This document shows, piece by piece, positions 1 through 7,477 of a stretch of DNA of 12,390 bases (its first letter is position 1; every line of letters begins with the position of its first letter). The notes under the pieces were generated by a model. That model worked only from the letters and a program-made list of their open reading frames with translations. It was not told the origin of the DNA and ran no database searches. The DNA comes from Spirochaetaceae bacterium. GTDB lineage: Bacteria; Spirochaetota; Spirochaetia; Treponematales; Breznakiellaceae. The position numbers and the translations under genes are program-made. The DNA is taken from contig JAITGJ010000262.1 of assembly GCA_031280705.1 (NCBI GenBank), positions 1-12,390 on the forward strand, in the 5' to 3' direction.

Positions 1-77
1 TCAAACTCCCGCTTACGCTTAAAATCCCCTTCCGCTGCGGGGCGCAGGTGGACCACGAAGGATTCTCTTGCGTTCAT
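1..77 (-). CDS. Possible 5' end of a leftward gene, product unknown (partial)
   Basis: On the minus strand an ATG at 77-75 opens a frame of 25 codons that runs off the left edge; the peptide begins MNARESFVVHLR and then becomes rich in basic residues. I do not recognise it. It would be divergent from the sugar-transport operon, a common place for a regulator or a related enzyme. Against it, no clear Shine-Dalgarno sequence precedes the ATG, and an open frame of this length can occur by chance. Only sequence to the left of the window can settle it. Confidence 0.3.
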   Translation of the reverse strand, partial: MNARESFVVHLRPAAEGDFKRKREF

Positions 78-110
78 ACAGACAAATCTATCGGGTTTAT
101 TTTCAACAAA

Positions 111-164
111 TGTGAAAAAACTGTGAAAAAAAAACTTGACAGGGGTAAAATTCCATGGTACCGT
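111..164 (+). promoter_or_regulatory. Promoter candidate of the sugar-uptake/arabinose operon
   Basis: A perfect -35 hexamer TTGACA lies at 136-141. Seventeen bases later is a poor -10 (TACCGT, 159-164). Directly upstream, TGTGAAAAAA occurs twice (111-120 and 122-131), an 11-bp spacing that puts both A-tracts on one helix face, as an UP-like element or activator site would be. A strong -35 with a weak -10, followed at once by repeated operator-like sequences, suits a regulated sugar promoter. Transcription start would be near 171, inside the first 12-bp repeat. Confidence 0.55.
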
Positions 165-166
165 AT

Positions 167-195
167 GTGTACGTTAACGCAGCGTGTACGTTAAC
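167..195 (+). promoter_or_regulatory. Tandem 12-bp operator candidates (GTGTACGTTAAC x2)
   Basis: GTGTACGTTAAC occurs twice without mismatch, at 167-178 and 184-195, separated by GCAGC (17 bp start to start). The first copy contains the 8-bp palindrome CGTTAACG. The sites lie just downstream of the promoter, over the predicted transcription start, where a repressor would block initiation. The TGTACGT core recalls AraR-type arabinose operators (TTGTACGTACAA in Bacillus, from memory), but the right half differs. I saw no further copy in the window. Whether the LacI-family protein encoded at 8590-9669 binds here is inference. Confidence 0.5.
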
Positions 196-228
196 TCAAC
201 TCAATAAATGATGATATGGAGGAATTGT

Positions 229-1305
229 ATGAAGAAACGAATCGTCTTTGCCGTCCTGGCCGGACTACTGCTTGCCGCGGGCTGTAGTGGAAACAAGAGC
301 GCGGAAAATACTGTCGGCGTAATCATGCCGACCCGGTCCGAAGAACGGTGGCTCAAAGACGGCAGCGCGATCAAGGACGGCCTGGAAAAGCTGGGCTATA
401 CCGTGAATTTGCAGTACTCGGATGACGATATTCCCACCCAGGCCCGCCAGATTGACGATATGATCAGCAAAGGCGTCAAGTGCCTGGTTATCGCGTCCAT
501 CGACGGCTCGGCCCTTTCCAACCAATTGGCCAACGCCGCGGCGGCGAAAATCCCCGTCATTTCCTACGACCGGCTTCTGATGCAGTCCCCCAACGTGGAT
601 TATTATGTATCGTTCGATAACTACAAAGTCGGCGGGCAGATGGGCGAAATCCTGATTCAGGGCCTTAAGCTCGATCAGGCAACCGCCGCAAATCCGGTGA
701 TTGTGGAACTCTTTGCCGGTTCCCCCGACGACAACAATTCCGTGGGTTTCTATCAGGGCGCCATGGACAGGCTTAAAACCTACTTTGACCGGGGCGTACT
801 CAAGGTGCCTTCGGGACAGATTGAACGGACGGTAATCGGCACCCTCCGCTGGGACGCCGCGGAAGCCCAGAAGCGCATGGAAAATCTCCTCTCGGCCTAT
901 TATTCAGGCAATGTGGTCCTGAACGGGATCCTTTCACCCTACGATCCTATCAGCCTGGCCTGTCTTGAAGCCGCCAAGGCGGTAGGCTACGGCAGTACGC
1001 CCGGCAAGCCGCTTCCCGTCGTGGGCGGGCAGGACTGCATCGTCGCTTCCTGCAAGTCCATTCTGGCCGGCGAACAGTACGCCACGGTACTCAAGGATAC
1101 CCGCACCCTGGGCGCCGCTACGGTCTCGCTCGTGGATACATTGATGAAGGGCGGAACTCCCACCGGGCTGGACACCTCAAGCTACAACAACGGCGCCAAA
1201 ATTGTGCCGTCCCTGCTGCTTGATTCGGTTATTGTAACGCGGGAGAACCTCATGACCGCGGTGGTTGATACCGGCTATCACACCGCCGCGGCGCTGGGGC
1301 TGTAA
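229..1305 (+). CDS. chvE: ChvE-type sugar-binding lipoprotein of an ABC transporter
   Basis: This is the substrate-binding protein that captures a monosaccharide outside the cytoplasmic membrane and delivers it to the transporter encoded next. The start at 229 (358 aa) has GGAGG at 218-222 with 6-nt spacing, and gives a lipoprotein signal: a Lys/Arg start, a hydrophobic core and the lipobox LAAGC with Cys19 as lipidation site. The body matches ChvE/XylF-like periplasmic-binding proteins almost motif for motif: VGVIMPT at 29-35, DDDIP at 65-69, SYDRLL at 112-117, FDNYKVG at 129-135, GSPDDNN at 164-170, GTLRWD at 204-209, GGQD at 266-269 and KDTR at 289-292. ChvE itself binds several aldoses, including L-arabinose, glucose and galactose, so specificity cannot be read from the sequence; the ara genes downstream favour L-arabinose. 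Lipid anchoring instead of a free periplasmic form is the main difference from proteobacterial ChvE. Confidence 0.93.
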   Translation: MKKRIVFAVLAGLLLAAGCSGNKSAENTVGVIMPTRSEERWLKDGSAIKDGLEKLGYTVNLQYSDDDIPTQARQIDDMISKGVKCLVIASIDGSALSNQLANAAAAKIPVISYDRLLMQSPNVDYYVSFDNYKVGGQMGEILIQGLKLDQATAANPVIVELFAGSPDDNNSVGFYQGAMDRLKTYFDRGVLKVPSGQIERTVIGTLRWDAAEAQKRMENLLSAYYSGNVVLNGILSPYDPISLACLEAAKAVGYGSTPGKPLPVVGGQDCIVASCKSILAGEQYATVLKDTRTLGAATVSLVDTLMKGGTPTGLDTSSYNNGAKIVPSLLLDSVIVTRENLMTAVVDTGYHTAAALGL

Positions 1306-1331
1306 CAGGATGCTGTCGCGCCGGGACGGTA

Positions 1332-1418
1332 CGGATACAGGCTCGCGTATCCGCTCCGAAGCGGCGCGCCGGTTTGGGCTGCCCCTTTTTTCAAAGCCCG
1401 GAAGATTTGAAAAAAGGG
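1332..1418 (+). promoter_or_regulatory. Intercistronic stem-loops between binding protein and ATPase genes
   Basis: The 140-nt gap holds two inverted repeats. CGGATAC (1332-1338) pairs with GTATCCG (1347-1353). A stronger 13-bp stem, CCCTTTTTTCAAA (1383-1395) with TTTGAAAAAAGGG (1406-1418), closes a 10-nt loop and ends 16 nt before the AGGAGG ribosome-binding site of the next gene. No T-run follows the second stem, so it is not a standard intrinsic terminator. Known ABC operons often use such a hairpin to protect upstream mRNA, so the binding protein is made in excess; that role here is inference. Confidence 0.6.
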
Positions 1419-1445
1419 CGCCCGCTTTTATGCGAGGAGGAATAT

Positions 1446-2993
1446 ATGTCAGATCCAGGCGTGTTGCTTGAAATGAAGAATATTACCAAGACCTTTCCGG
1501 GGGTAAAGGCCCTGGACAAGGTGAATCTTCTGGTAGGGCGGCGCGAGATTCACGCGCTGGTGGGGGAAAACGGCGCGGGTAAATCCACGCTGATGAAAAT
1601 CCTTTCCGGGGTGCACCCCCACGGAACCTATGACGGCGAGCTTGTCTTTGACGGTAAATCCTGCGTTTTCACCGGCATTAAACAGAGCGAAAAAGCCGGA
1701 ATCGTGATCATTCATCAGGAACTCGCCCTAAGCCCCTACCTTTCCATCGCGGAAAATATTTTTTTGGGAGACGAACGGGCGCGCTTCAATATTATCGACT
1801 GGGACAAAACACGGGACGACGCCCTTGTCTATATGCACAAGCTGGGCTTAAACGAAAATCCCAATATGAGCGTCAACAAGCTGGGCGTGGGAAAACAGCA
1901 GCTCGTGGAAATCGCCAAGGCCCTGGCCAAAGACGCCAAAATTCTGATCCTTGATGAGCCGACCGCGGCGCTTAACGAAAATGACAGCGAGCAGCTTTTA
2001 CGCATACTCCTTGAACTGCGGGATCAGCACAATATTTCCTCAGTGCTGATTTCCCACAAACTGAACGAAGTGGCGGCGGTGGCGGACCGGATAACGATTA
2101 TCCGGGACGGGAAAACCGTGGAAACGCTGGAAGTAACGCGGGACGCCGCGGGGGCCGCGTCGATCAGCGAAGACCGTATCATCCGGGGCATGGTGGGCCG
2201 GGAAATCACCGACCGCTTTCCCCGGCGGAACAACCCCGTCGGGGACGTGGTCTTTGAGGTAAAGGACTGGACGGTTTATAACCCCGATGACCCGGAGCGG
2301 AAAAAACTCGACGGGGTAAATATCGCCGTCCGCGCCGGAGAGGTTATAGGGCTTGCGGGCCTTGTGGGGGCGGGCCGGACAGAACTGGCTACCAGTATTT
2401 TCGGCAAGTACTACGGGGTGGGCATAAGCGGCAAAACCCTGATCAACGGCAGCGAGGTAAATCTTTCTTCCATTCCCAAAGCCATTGAACAGGGCCTTGC
2501 CTATGTTACCGAAGACCGCAAGGAATACGGCCTGGTACTGATCGAATCCATACGAGAAAATACCACCCTGGCAAAACTCAGAAAGATAGCCCGGGCAAAC
2601 GTGATTGACGAACATGAGGAAGTGTCCGCGGCGGAACGGTACCGGACAAAACTGAAAACCAAAACCCCGTCGATTTTGCAGCTTGCCGGAAACCTTTCGG
2701 GGGGCAACCAGCAAAAAGTGGTGCTGGCAAAGTGGCTTTTTTCCGATCCCCGCATCCTCATTCTGGACGAGCCGACCCGGGGCATCGACGTGGGGGCCAA
2801 GCACGAAATCTACCTGATCATCAATGATTTGGCGGCCCAGGGCATGGCCTGTATTCTCATCTCCAGCGAACTGCCGGAGATTATCGGCATGAGCGACCGG
2901 ATATATGTGATGAGCGAGGGGCGGATCACCGCCGAACTGGAAGGGAAAACCGCGACGCAGGAAGCGATTATGCGTCATATTTTGTCCAATTGA
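1446..2993 (+). CDS. gguA: Sugar ABC transporter ATP-binding protein (GguA/MmsA/XylG type)
   Basis: This ATPase of two fused ABC domains (515 aa) powers sugar import with the permease encoded next. ATG 1446 is preceded by AGGAGG (1435-1440), spacing 5; the longer open frame upstream lacks such a site and covers the hairpin. Domain 1 has Walker A GENGAGKST at 40-48, an atypical signature LGVGKQQ at 146-152, Walker B ILILDEP at 166-172 and the switch His204. Domain 2 has a degenerate Walker A (GLVGAGRTE, 305-313, Arg in place of the catalytic Lys), a canonical signature NLSGGNQQK at 416-424, Walker B ILILDEP at 437-443 and the family motif RGIDVGAKHEIY at 445-456. A degenerate second nucleotide site is normal for sugar ATPases of the RbsA/XylG class. 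The stop codon overlaps the start of a three-hairpin element. Confidence 0.94.
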   Translation: MSDPGVLLEMKNITKTFPGVKALDKVNLLVGRREIHALVGENGAGKSTLMKILSGVHPHGTYDGELVFDGKSCVFTGIKQSEKAGIVIIHQELALSPYLSIAENIFLGDERARFNIIDWDKTRDDALVYMHKLGLNENPNMSVNKLGVGKQQLVEIAKALAKDAKILILDEPTAALNENDSEQLLRILLELRDQHNISSVLISHKLNEVAAVADRITIIRDGKTVETLEVTRDAAGAASISEDRIIRGMVGREITDRFPRRNNPVGDVVFEVKDWTVYNPDDPERKKLDGVNIAVRAGEVIGLAGLVGAGRTELATSIFGKYYGVGISGKTLINGSEVNLSSIPKAIEQGLAYVTEDRKEYGLVLIESIRENTTLAKLRKIARANVIDEHEEVSAAERYRTKLKTKTPSILQLAGNLSGGNQQKVVLAKWLFSDPRILILDEPTRGIDVGAKHEIYLIINDLAAQGMACILISSELPEIIGMSDRIYVMSEGRITAELEGKTATQEAIMRHILSN

Positions 2994-3109
2994 GGCTGTT
3001 CCAAAACTTCAGTTTTTGGAACAGCTTCCTTAAAATTCGCAGTTTTGCAGGCTACAGGCCGAAAAACTGCAAGAGCCTGTGACAAAACAACCGGTTTTGG
3101 AACAGGCTC
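2992..3109 (+). repeat. 118-bp palindromic element of three hairpins in the ATPase-permease gap
   Basis: The ends are 16-bp inverted repeats with one mismatch: GAGGCTGTTCCAAAAC at 2992-3007 and GTTTTGGAACAGGCTC at 3094-3109. Inside are three hairpins. The first pairs GCTGTTCCAAAA (2995-3006) with TTTTGGAACAGC (3014-3025). The second pairs GCAGTTTT (3039-3046) with AAAACTGC (3063-3070), with an inner GGC/GCC pair. The third pairs GAGCCTGT-ga-CAAAAC (3073-3088) with GTTTTG-ga-ACAGGCTC (3094-3109). The left end overlaps the TGA stop of the ATPase gene, and the right end lies 14 nt before the AAGGAG of the permease gene. It looks like a dispersed REP- or MITE-type element. It could also act as an mRNA stability or processing structure. 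No transposase is nearby. Confidence 0.75.
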
Positions 3110-3134
3110 AATTGACATGGATTAAGGAGAGAGC

Positions 3135-4322
3135 ATGAATACCTTGTTTGCGCTGTTAAAGAAAAACGCGAGGCAATACGGCATGGTCATCGCCCTGGTG
3201 GCGGCCATGATCTTCTTTGGCATCCTCACCGGGGGTATTTTCTTCCGGCCGGTGAATCTGACCAATCTGGTACTCCAAAACAGCTATGTACTTATTCTGG
3301 CGGTGGGGATGCTGCTCTGCACCCTGACCGGCAACGTGGATCTTTCGGTGGGTTCCGTGGTCTGCTTCGTGGGGGCAATCTGCGGCGTGATGATCGTGGA
3401 TATGCACATGAATCCCTTCCTTACCATGTTTCTCGCCCTGCTTGCCGGGGCGCTTATCGGCATGTGGCAGGGCTTCTGGATTGCGTTTGTCCGTGTGCCT
3501 CCCTTTATCGCCACGCTGGCGGGGATGCTCGTATTCCGGGGACTCGGGCAGGTAATTCTCCAGGGGCAGACCAAGGCGCCCTTCCCCAGGGAATTTCAGG
3601 TAATCGCGTCGGGGTATATCCCCGATCCGTTTGGCGGGCTGACCATCGGCGGCGCGACGCTGCATCTTTTCTCGATATTCATCGGGCTGGTAATTGTGGC
3701 CTGTATCATAGCCGGAGAGATCCGCAAACGGAAAAAACAAAAGGAATACAGCTTCGAGGTACTCCCCGGCGGCATCTGGGCGCTCAAAGTCGCGGCCATC
3801 GCGCTGGTCCTCATGGCCTTTACCGTGGTGTTTGCCCTGTACCGGGGTTTTCCCAATATCCTGGTCGTGCTGGGACTCTTGATTCTGGGCTATCACTTTG
3901 TGGCGTCCAGAACCGTACAGGGCCGCCACATCTACGCGCTGGGAGGCAACGCGAAAGCGGCAAAACTGTCGGGGATAAAGACCGAGTGGGTTATGTTTTG
4001 GATCTATACCAATATGGCGGTTCTCGCTTCCATCGCGGCGCTGGTTTTTGCGGCGCGGCTCAACGCGGCCACGCCCAAGGCGGGACAAAACTTTGAAATG
4101 GACGCCATCGCCGCCTGTTATGTGGGCGGCTCGGCGGTTTCAGGCGGCATCGGCACCATTATCGGCGCCGTGGTGGGCGGCCTCTTTATCGGGGTCCTCA
4201 ACAACGGCATGTCCATCATCGGCGTCAGTACCGACTGGCAGCAGGGGATAAAAGGATTCGTGCTTTTGTCCGCGGTGGCCTTTGACCTGTACTCTAAACG
4301 CCGTTCCGCCAAAACGGTATAA
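3135..4322 (+). CDS. gguB: Sugar ABC transporter permease (GguB/XylH type)
   Basis: This integral membrane permease (395 aa, BPD_transp_2 family) forms the sugar channel with the double ATPase encoded upstream. AAGGAG at 3124-3129 precedes ATG 3135 by 5 nt. About ten hydrophobic segments are visible, among them residues 18-36, 50-64, 72-90, 96-118, 178-194, 215-236, 239-256, 288-308 and 339-363. Family landmarks are GNVDLSVGS at 66-74, the cytoplasmic ATPase-contact loop GRHIYALGGNAKAAKLSGI at 263-281, DAIAACYVGGSAVSGG at 323-338 and the end segment TDWQQGIKGFVLLSAVAFD. A charged stretch near residues 196-205 (RKRKKQKE) separates the two halves, as in GguB/XylH. The stop is 10 nt before the kinase ATG, so the two genes are probably translationally coupled. 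Confidence 0.93.
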   Translation: MNTLFALLKKNARQYGMVIALVAAMIFFGILTGGIFFRPVNLTNLVLQNSYVLILAVGMLLCTLTGNVDLSVGSVVCFVGAICGVMIVDMHMNPFLTMFLALLAGALIGMWQGFWIAFVRVPPFIATLAGMLVFRGLGQVILQGQTKAPFPREFQVIASGYIPDPFGGLTIGGATLHLFSIFIGLVIVACIIAGEIRKRKKQKEYSFEVLPGGIWALKVAAIALVLMAFTVVFALYRGFPNILVVLGLLILGYHFVASRTVQGRHIYALGGNAKAAKLSGIKTEWVMFWIYTNMAVLASIAALVFAARLNAATPKAGQNFEMDAIAACYVGGSAVSGGIGTIIGAVVGGLFIGVLNNGMSIIGVSTDWQQGIKGFVLLSAVAFDLYSKRRSAKTV

Positions 4323-4332
4323 TGGTCCGGTT

Positions 4333-5913
4333 ATGGAACCAAAACAGGCAATCCGGGAAGGAAAAACGAGCCTGGGCATAGAACTGGGCTCTACCCGCAT
4401 CAAAGCCGTGTTGATCGGGGACGATTACGCGCCGCTTGCGTCAGGCGCCCACGCCTGGGAAAACCGGCTGGAAAACGGGATATGGACTTACCGTCTGGAA
4501 GACGCGGAGGCGGGGCTGGGGCGTTGCTTTTCCGCGTTGGCGGCGGAAGTAAAAGACCGGTACGGCGCGGTTCTCCACACAGCCGGGGCCATCGGCGTTT
4601 CCGCGATGATGCACGGGTATCTCGTTTTTGATAAAAACGGCCGCCAGTTGGTCCCGTTCCGCACCTGGCGCAATACCATGACCGAAAAAGCCGCCCGGGA
4701 ACTAACCGCCCGGTTTGGCTTTAACATTCCCCAGCGCTGGAGCATTGCCCACCTGTATCAGGCGATGCTGAACGGCGAGGATCATGTCAAGGATATTGCC
4801 TTTATGACCACGCTGGCCGGTTATATCCACGGGAAACTGACGGGGAAAAACGTCCTCGGCATCGGGGACGCTTCGGGGATGTTCCCCGTGGATGCGCGGG
4901 GATTCGACCCGCGCATGCTCGACTCCTTTGCCGGCCTTGCAGGCGGCTTTAACTGGAAGCTCCCGGACATCCTTCCGGGCGTTCTCCGCGCGGGGGAAGA
5001 CGCGGGCGTGCTGACGTCGGGCGGCGCGGCCCTGCTGGACCCGTCCGGCGCGCTCCGGCCGGGCATTCCCCTCTGCCCCCCGGAGGGAGACGCGGGCACC
5101 GGCATGGCCGCCACCAACAGCGTGGCGGAACGGACCGGGAATATTTCCGCCGGCACGTCCGTCTTTGCCATGGCGGTGCTGGAAAAAGGGCTTTCCCGGG
5201 TATACCCGGAAATCGATCTGGTTACCACCCCGGCGGGAAAACCCGTCGCCATGGCCCACTGCAACAACTGCACGTCCGATCTGGACGCCTGGGTTGCCCT
5301 GTTCGAGGAACTTGCCGCGCTTGCCGGAGCGGAGATAAGCCGGCCCGCCCTCTACGACGCCTTCTACGGCATGGCGCTCAAGGCGGAAAAAGACGGCGGC
5401 GGCCTCCTTGCGTACAATTACTTTTCCGGGGAACCGGTAACGGGCCTTGCCGAAGGCCGCCCCCTCTTGGTCCGTACCCCGGAAAGCCGCTTTACCCTGG
5501 CAAACCTGGCGCGGACCCTTCTCTTCTCCGCCATCGCCACCCTCAAACTGGGCATGGATATTTTGACGGAAAAGGAACAGGTCAAACTGGACCGGCTTTT
5601 GGGCCACGGCGGCCTTTTCAAGACAAAAGGCGTGGGTCAGCGGCTTATGGCGGCGGCGCTGGAAACCCCCGTAGCCGTCATGGAGAGCGCCGGGGAGGGC
5701 GGCGCCTGGGGAATCGCGCTTCTGGCCGCCTACCTGCGGCGCGGGGACGGCAAAACGCTTGAGGATTTTCTGTCCGCGGACGTTTTCGCCGGAGAAACGG
5801 GAGAAACCGTTACCGCGGACCCCGGCGATACGGCCGGTTTCCGGGAATTTATGAAACGATACACCGCGGGGCTTGCCATTGAACAGGCCGCGGTGGATCA
5901 TCTGGTCAAATAA
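4333..5913 (+). CDS. FGGY-family carbohydrate kinase, presumed L-ribulokinase (not classical AraB)
   Basis: This is an ATP-dependent sugar kinase of the FGGY family (526 aa). It sits between the transporter and araA, so the predicted reaction is L-ribulose to L-ribulose 5-phosphate. Visible features are the N-terminal phosphate loop GIELGSTRIKAV (15-26), the catalytic-Asp region GDAGTGMAA (252-260, Asp253 likely the base), NISAGTSVFAM (270-280), and the C-terminal nucleotide-binding loops GHGGLFKTKG (424-433) and GEGGAWG (454-460). Classical AraB has different signature regions (for example GxDFGSxSVR at the N-terminus), so this looks like another FGGY subgroup recruited to the same step; a xylulokinase-like role is the alternative. 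ATG 4333 is the only plausible ATG. Its ribosome-binding site is weak and it lies 10 nt after the permease stop, suggesting coupled translation. Confidence 0.85.
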   Translation: MEPKQAIREGKTSLGIELGSTRIKAVLIGDDYAPLASGAHAWENRLENGIWTYRLEDAEAGLGRCFSALAAEVKDRYGAVLHTAGAIGVSAMMHGYLVFDKNGRQLVPFRTWRNTMTEKAARELTARFGFNIPQRWSIAHLYQAMLNGEDHVKDIAFMTTLAGYIHGKLTGKNVLGIGDASGMFPVDARGFDPRMLDSFAGLAGGFNWKLPDILPGVLRAGEDAGVLTSGGAALLDPSGALRPGIPLCPPEGDAGTGMAATNSVAERTGNISAGTSVFAMAVLEKGLSRVYPEIDLVTTPAGKPVAMAHCNNCTSDLDAWVALFEELAALAGAEISRPALYDAFYGMALKAEKDGGGLLAYNYFSGEPVTGLAEGRPLLVRTPESRFTLANLARTLLFSAIATLKLGMDILTEKEQVKLDRLLGHGGLFKTKGVGQRLMAAALETPVAVMESAGEGGAWGIALLAAYLRRGDGKTLEDFLSADVFAGETGETVTADPGDTAGFREFMKRYTAGLAIEQAAVDHLVK

Positions 5914-5940
5914 GCGCGGCGCGGACGCGCAAAGGAGTTT

Positions 5941-7446
5941 ATGGTGAAAGCGCTCAAGGATTATGAATTTTGGTTTATCGTGGGAAGCCAGGACCTTTAC
6001 GGGGAAGAAACCCTGAGGCAGGCGGCGGCCAATGCGCGGATCATGGCGGAAGACCTGGCCGCCGATCCCCTTTTGCCGGGAAAACTGGTATTAAAGCCCG
6101 TGGCCATAACGCCCGCCCTGATCCGCCGCCTCTTTGCCGAAGCCAACGCGGCGGAAGACTGCGCGGGCATCATTACCTGGATGCACACCTTTTCGCCGTC
6201 CAAAATGTGGATACAGGGACTTGCGGCAAACAAGAAACCGCTCCTGCATCTGCATACCCAATTTAACCGGGATATTCCGTGGGCGTCCATCGACATGGAT
6301 TTTATGAACCTCAATCAATCCGCCCACGGCGACCGGGAACACGGACATATCTTTGCGCGGATGCGCCTTCCCCGCACGGTTGTGGCCGGTTACTGGAAAG
6401 ATCCGGCCGTCCGCCGCCGTACCGGGGTATGGATGCGCGCCGCCTGTGCCCGCATGGACGGCATCGTGTCGCCCGTGATGCGTCTGGGAGACAATATGCG
6501 GGAAGTCGCCGTTACCGAAGGGGACAAGGTAGCGGCGCAGATCAAGTTCGGCTGGCAGATAAACACCTGGGGCATCGGGGACCTCGCGGCGGGGTATAAC
6601 GCGGTCAGCGTCGCCGCCGCCGAAAACCTGGCGCGGGAATACGCCGGACGCTACGAATTCGCCGCCGGCCTTGCCGCTTCCGGCGCGGGGCGTACCGCCG
6701 TCCTGGAACAGGCCCGCATTGAACTCGCCCTTACGGAAATGCTCCGCGCGGAAAACGCCGGGGCCTTTACCACAACCTTCCAGGATCTTCACGGACTGCC
6801 CCAACTGCCCGGCCTTGCCGTACAGCGCCTTATGGAACAGGGCTATGGATTCGGCGCGGAGGGGGACTGGAAACAAGCCATGCTGCTCCGCGCGGCAAAA
6901 GTCATGGCGGCGGGACTTCCCGGCGGCGTTTCTTTTATGGAAGATTATACGTATCACTTTGAACCGGGCAAAGAAGCGGCCCTGGGAGCGCACATGCTGG
7001 AAGTCTGCCCCAGCATTGCCGCAGGAAAACCCCGCGTTGAGGTACATCCCCTGGGAATCGGCGGCAAAGCGGACCCCGCCCGCCTCGTATTTGACGGGGC
7101 GCCGGGACCGGCCGTGCTCGCCACGCTTATCAGCCTGGGGGACCGCTTCAGAATGATTGTCAATGAGGTGGAAGGCATTGCCATCGAAAACGCCATGCCC
7201 CGCCTTCCCGTGGCGCGGGCGCTCTGGCGGCCCAAACCCTCCCTTGCCGGCGCGGCGGAAGCGTGGATCCTGGCCGGGGGAACCCACCACGCGGTATACG
7301 CCCCCGCCCTCTCCGCCGAATACTTCCGGGACTGGGCGGAAATCATGGATATCGAATGTGTCCTGATTGACGGGAACACGGAAAGCGGGCGTTTCGCGGA
7401 CGAACTGCGCCGGAACGAAGCCTACTGGTCAAGCGGGCGGCGCTGA
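5941..7446 (+). CDS. araA: L-arabinose isomerase
   Basis: This enzyme converts L-arabinose to L-ribulose in the cytoplasm, using a divalent metal (usually Mn2+). The 501-aa length is normal for AraA. The protein aligns with E. coli AraA over its whole length: WFIVGSQDLYG (11-21), TWMHTFSPSKMW (79-90), HTQFN (105-109), SIDMDFMNLNQSAHGDRE (116-133), GDNMREVAVTEGDKVAAQIKFG (183-204), the region 278-298 ending GLAVQRLM, GEGDW-equivalent GAEGDW (305-310), SFMEDYTYHFE (331-341) and AGGTHHAVY (445-453). The metal and catalytic residues are present: Glu307, Glu334, His351 and His449/His450, matching E. coli Glu306, Glu333, His350 and His450. AAAGGAG at 5931-5937 lies only 3 nt before ATG 5941; the GTG at 5944 would give a more usual spacing, so the start could be one codon later. 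Nothing suggests damage. Confidence 0.97.
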   Translation: MVKALKDYEFWFIVGSQDLYGEETLRQAAANARIMAEDLAADPLLPGKLVLKPVAITPALIRRLFAEANAAEDCAGIITWMHTFSPSKMWIQGLAANKKPLLHLHTQFNRDIPWASIDMDFMNLNQSAHGDREHGHIFARMRLPRTVVAGYWKDPAVRRRTGVWMRAACARMDGIVSPVMRLGDNMREVAVTEGDKVAAQIKFGWQINTWGIGDLAAGYNAVSVAAAENLAREYAGRYEFAAGLAASGAGRTAVLEQARIELALTEMLRAENAGAFTTTFQDLHGLPQLPGLAVQRLMEQGYGFGAEGDWKQAMLLRAAKVMAAGLPGGVSFMEDYTYHFEPGKEAALGAHMLEVCPSIAAGKPRVEVHPLGIGGKADPARLVFDGAPGPAVLATLISLGDRFRMIVNEVEGIAIENAMPRLPVARALWRPKPSLAGAAEAWILAGGTHHAVYAPALSAEYFRDWAEIMDIECVLIDGNTESGRFADELRRNEAYWSSGRR

Positions 7447-7477
7447 TAACACGGAAAACACCGTAAAGGAAGAATAC

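Noticed and set aside
1327..1338. 12-mer CGGTACGGATAC shared with 8402-8413
   Set aside because: A few shared 12-mers are expected by chance in a window this size, and the surroundings do not match.
2040..2978. Long minus-strand open frame inside the ATPase gene, and similar ones at 3156-4088, 4702-5901 and 6091-7290
   Set aside because: They lie wholly opposite well-supported genes, have no ribosome-binding sites and encode low-complexity Arg/Gly/Pro-rich peptides, as expected for antisense frames in G+C-rich DNA.
3112..3117. TTGACA before the permease gene as an internal promoter -35
   Set aside because: A -10 at the right distance would fall at the start codon of the permease gene, which would leave no leader or RBS on the transcript.
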